From UBA3700 sp963592135 (GTDB taxonomy: Bacteria > Bacillota > Clostridia > Christensenellales > UBA3700), in contig CAVAVP010000003.1 of assembly GCA_963592135.1 (NCBI GenBank), positions 1 through 8,358 of the forward strand: DNA of 8,358 nucleotides, in the 5' to 3' direction. The notes under the pieces were generated by a model. That model did no database searches. It had not been told where the DNA came from and saw only the letters and a program-made list of their open reading frames with translations. Below are positions 7,677-8,358 of the stretch, piece by piece (position 1 is the first letter of the stretch; each line of letters opens with the position of its first letter). The translations under genes were made by a program, and so were the position numbers.

Positions 7677-8286
7677 AAGATTAACTGGTGGTAAACTAGC
7701 CAATAATGCATATTTTTTAGTAAATGAGATAACAAGGAATTGTATTCTAATTGACACATTTGAACAAACTGAGCCAATTTTAAACTATTTAGAAAATAAT
7801 TGTCTTAATTTGGAGGCAATTTTATTAACTCATGGTCATTTTGATCATATATCTGGAGTAAAAAAGATAAAAGATAGAACGGGGTGTCATGTTTATTTGC
7901 ACAAAGATGATATTTGGAAAGTAGCTGCATTTGATCAAATGGCAAGAATGTGTAACATACAGGTTGAGCCGTTTGATGTTGATTATGAAATTAAAGGTGA
8001 AGAAGAAAATCTTGAAATTATAGGATATAAAATTAAAGCTATACATACGCCAGGTCACACGAAGGGTGGGGTGTGCTATAAAATTGATGAAATGATTTTT
8101 GTTGGAGATACAATTTTTAAAGACTCTTATGGTAGAACAGATTTTGAAGATAGTGATTTTCAGACTCTTAAATTGTCCATATTAAAAATTTTTAATTTGG
8201 AAGGAGATTATCTTTATCTTCCAGGGCACGGAGATGTGACAACTTCGAAGTATGAAAAATTATATAATCCAATAAGTAGGGACTAA
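7666..8286 (+). CDS. small metallo-beta-lactamase-fold hydrolase (glyoxalase II-like)
   Basis: The product is a 206-residue, single-domain, probably cytoplasmic metallo-hydrolase of the small glyoxalase II-like group. The whole metal-binding set is visible: THGHFDH with His56, His58, Asp60 and His61, then His131 in HTPGH, Asp148 in VGDTIF, and His188 in PGHGD. The GRTDF stretch after the Asp is typical of the small YcbL-like members and not of full glyoxalase II, whose C-terminal substrate domain is missing here. The substrate cannot be told from sequence; thioester hydrolysis is one possibility. I chose the ATG at 7666 because MKVERLTGG matches the usual family start. A TTG at 7651 in the same frame would add only five residues. 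The gene overlaps dtd by 11 bases and has only a weak purine-rich site (GAAAAG) ahead of it, suggesting coupled translation. A hydrolase of this kind commonly follows dtd in Clostridia. Confidence 0.92.
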   Translation: MKVERLTGGKLANNAYFLVNEITRNCILIDTFEQTEPILNYLENNCLNLEAILLTHGHFDHISGVKKIKDRTGCHVYLHKDDIWKVAAFDQMARMCNIQVEPFDVDYEIKGEEENLEIIGYKIKAIHTPGHTKGGVCYKIDEMIFVGDTIFKDSYGRTDFEDSDFQTLKLSILKIFNLEGDYLYLPGHGDVTTSKYEKLYNPISRD

Positions 8287-8289
8287 AAA

Positions 8290-8358
8290 ATGGAAAATTT
8301 TGAATTAAAATTTTTAACAAATGAAATTGCTTTTGATAACGAGTTTAAGGATATGGTT
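8290..8358 (+). CDS. start of a further gene, cut by the window edge (possibly hemZ)
   Basis: An ATG at 8290 opens a frame that stays open through 23 codons to the end of the window (MENFELKFLTNEIAFDNEFK and on). It has a good ribosome-binding site, TAGGGA at 8277-8282, seven bases upstream, and lies three bases after the stop of the hydrolase gene, so it probably belongs to the same operon. In many Clostridia the gene at this position is hemZ, a radical-SAM coproporphyrinogen oxidase-like protein, followed by hisS and aspS. The visible residues do not reach any diagnostic motif, so hemZ is only a guess from gene order. Confidence 0.6.
   Translation, partial: MENFELKFLTNEIAFDNEFKDMV

Noticed and set aside
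7418..7777. 119-codon open frame on the minus strand over dtd and the MBL gene
   Set aside because: It lies fully across two well-supported genes, has no family features and no ribosome-binding site context, and is what AT-rich coding DNA gives by chance. The other antisense frames (such as 3361-3576 and 6470-6894) were rejected for the same reason.

Overview
The window is a strongly AT-rich stretch with a tightly packed, single-direction gene run typical of a low-GC Gram-positive bacterium, most likely a member of the Clostridia. The gene order secD-secF-recJ-rel-dtd-MBL hydrolase is a well-known Firmicutes/Clostridia housekeeping neighbourhood. SecD and SecF are separate proteins, as in many Clostridia, not one fused SecDF as in Bacillus. 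The Rel protein is a long bifunctional type with an RFKD synthetase motif, and RecJ has the long C-terminal extension seen in Firmicutes. All genes lie on the + strand. No tRNA, rRNA, CRISPR array or mobile element is visible.

Layout. Positions 1-59 are an extremely AT-rich leader with a candidate -10 box and a strong Shine-Dalgarno site. secD (60-1505) and secF (1507-2682) form a tightly coupled pair for the membrane-embedded, ion-driven accessory complex of the Sec translocon. A GC-rich hairpin followed by a U-rich tract (2694-2723) separates them from recJ (2729-5035), a single-strand 5'-3' exonuclease for DNA repair. recJ has no recognisable ribosome-binding site. rel (5041-7218) starts at a TTG codon behind a clear Shine-Dalgarno site and makes and degrades (p)ppGpp. 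dtd (7221-7676) removes D-amino acids from mischarged tRNA. A small metallo-beta-lactamase-fold hydrolase (7666-8286) overlaps the end of dtd. The first 23 codons of another gene begin at 8290; from synteny it may be hemZ, but too little is visible to confirm this.

From recJ onward the genes are separated by only 2-5 bases or overlap, so recJ-rel-dtd-MBL and the gene at 8290 probably share a transcript. The products cover protein export, DNA repair, stringent response and translation quality control. They are neighbours by conserved genome order and are not one pathway.

I see no obviously new multi-gene system. The points worth a second look are residue-level or regulatory. SecF has Asn where a membrane Asp is normally conserved (SINN in place of SIND). 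recJ sits 13 bases after a terminator-like hairpin with no Shine-Dalgarno site. Dtd has changes in both signature motifs. apt is missing from its usual place between recJ and rel.
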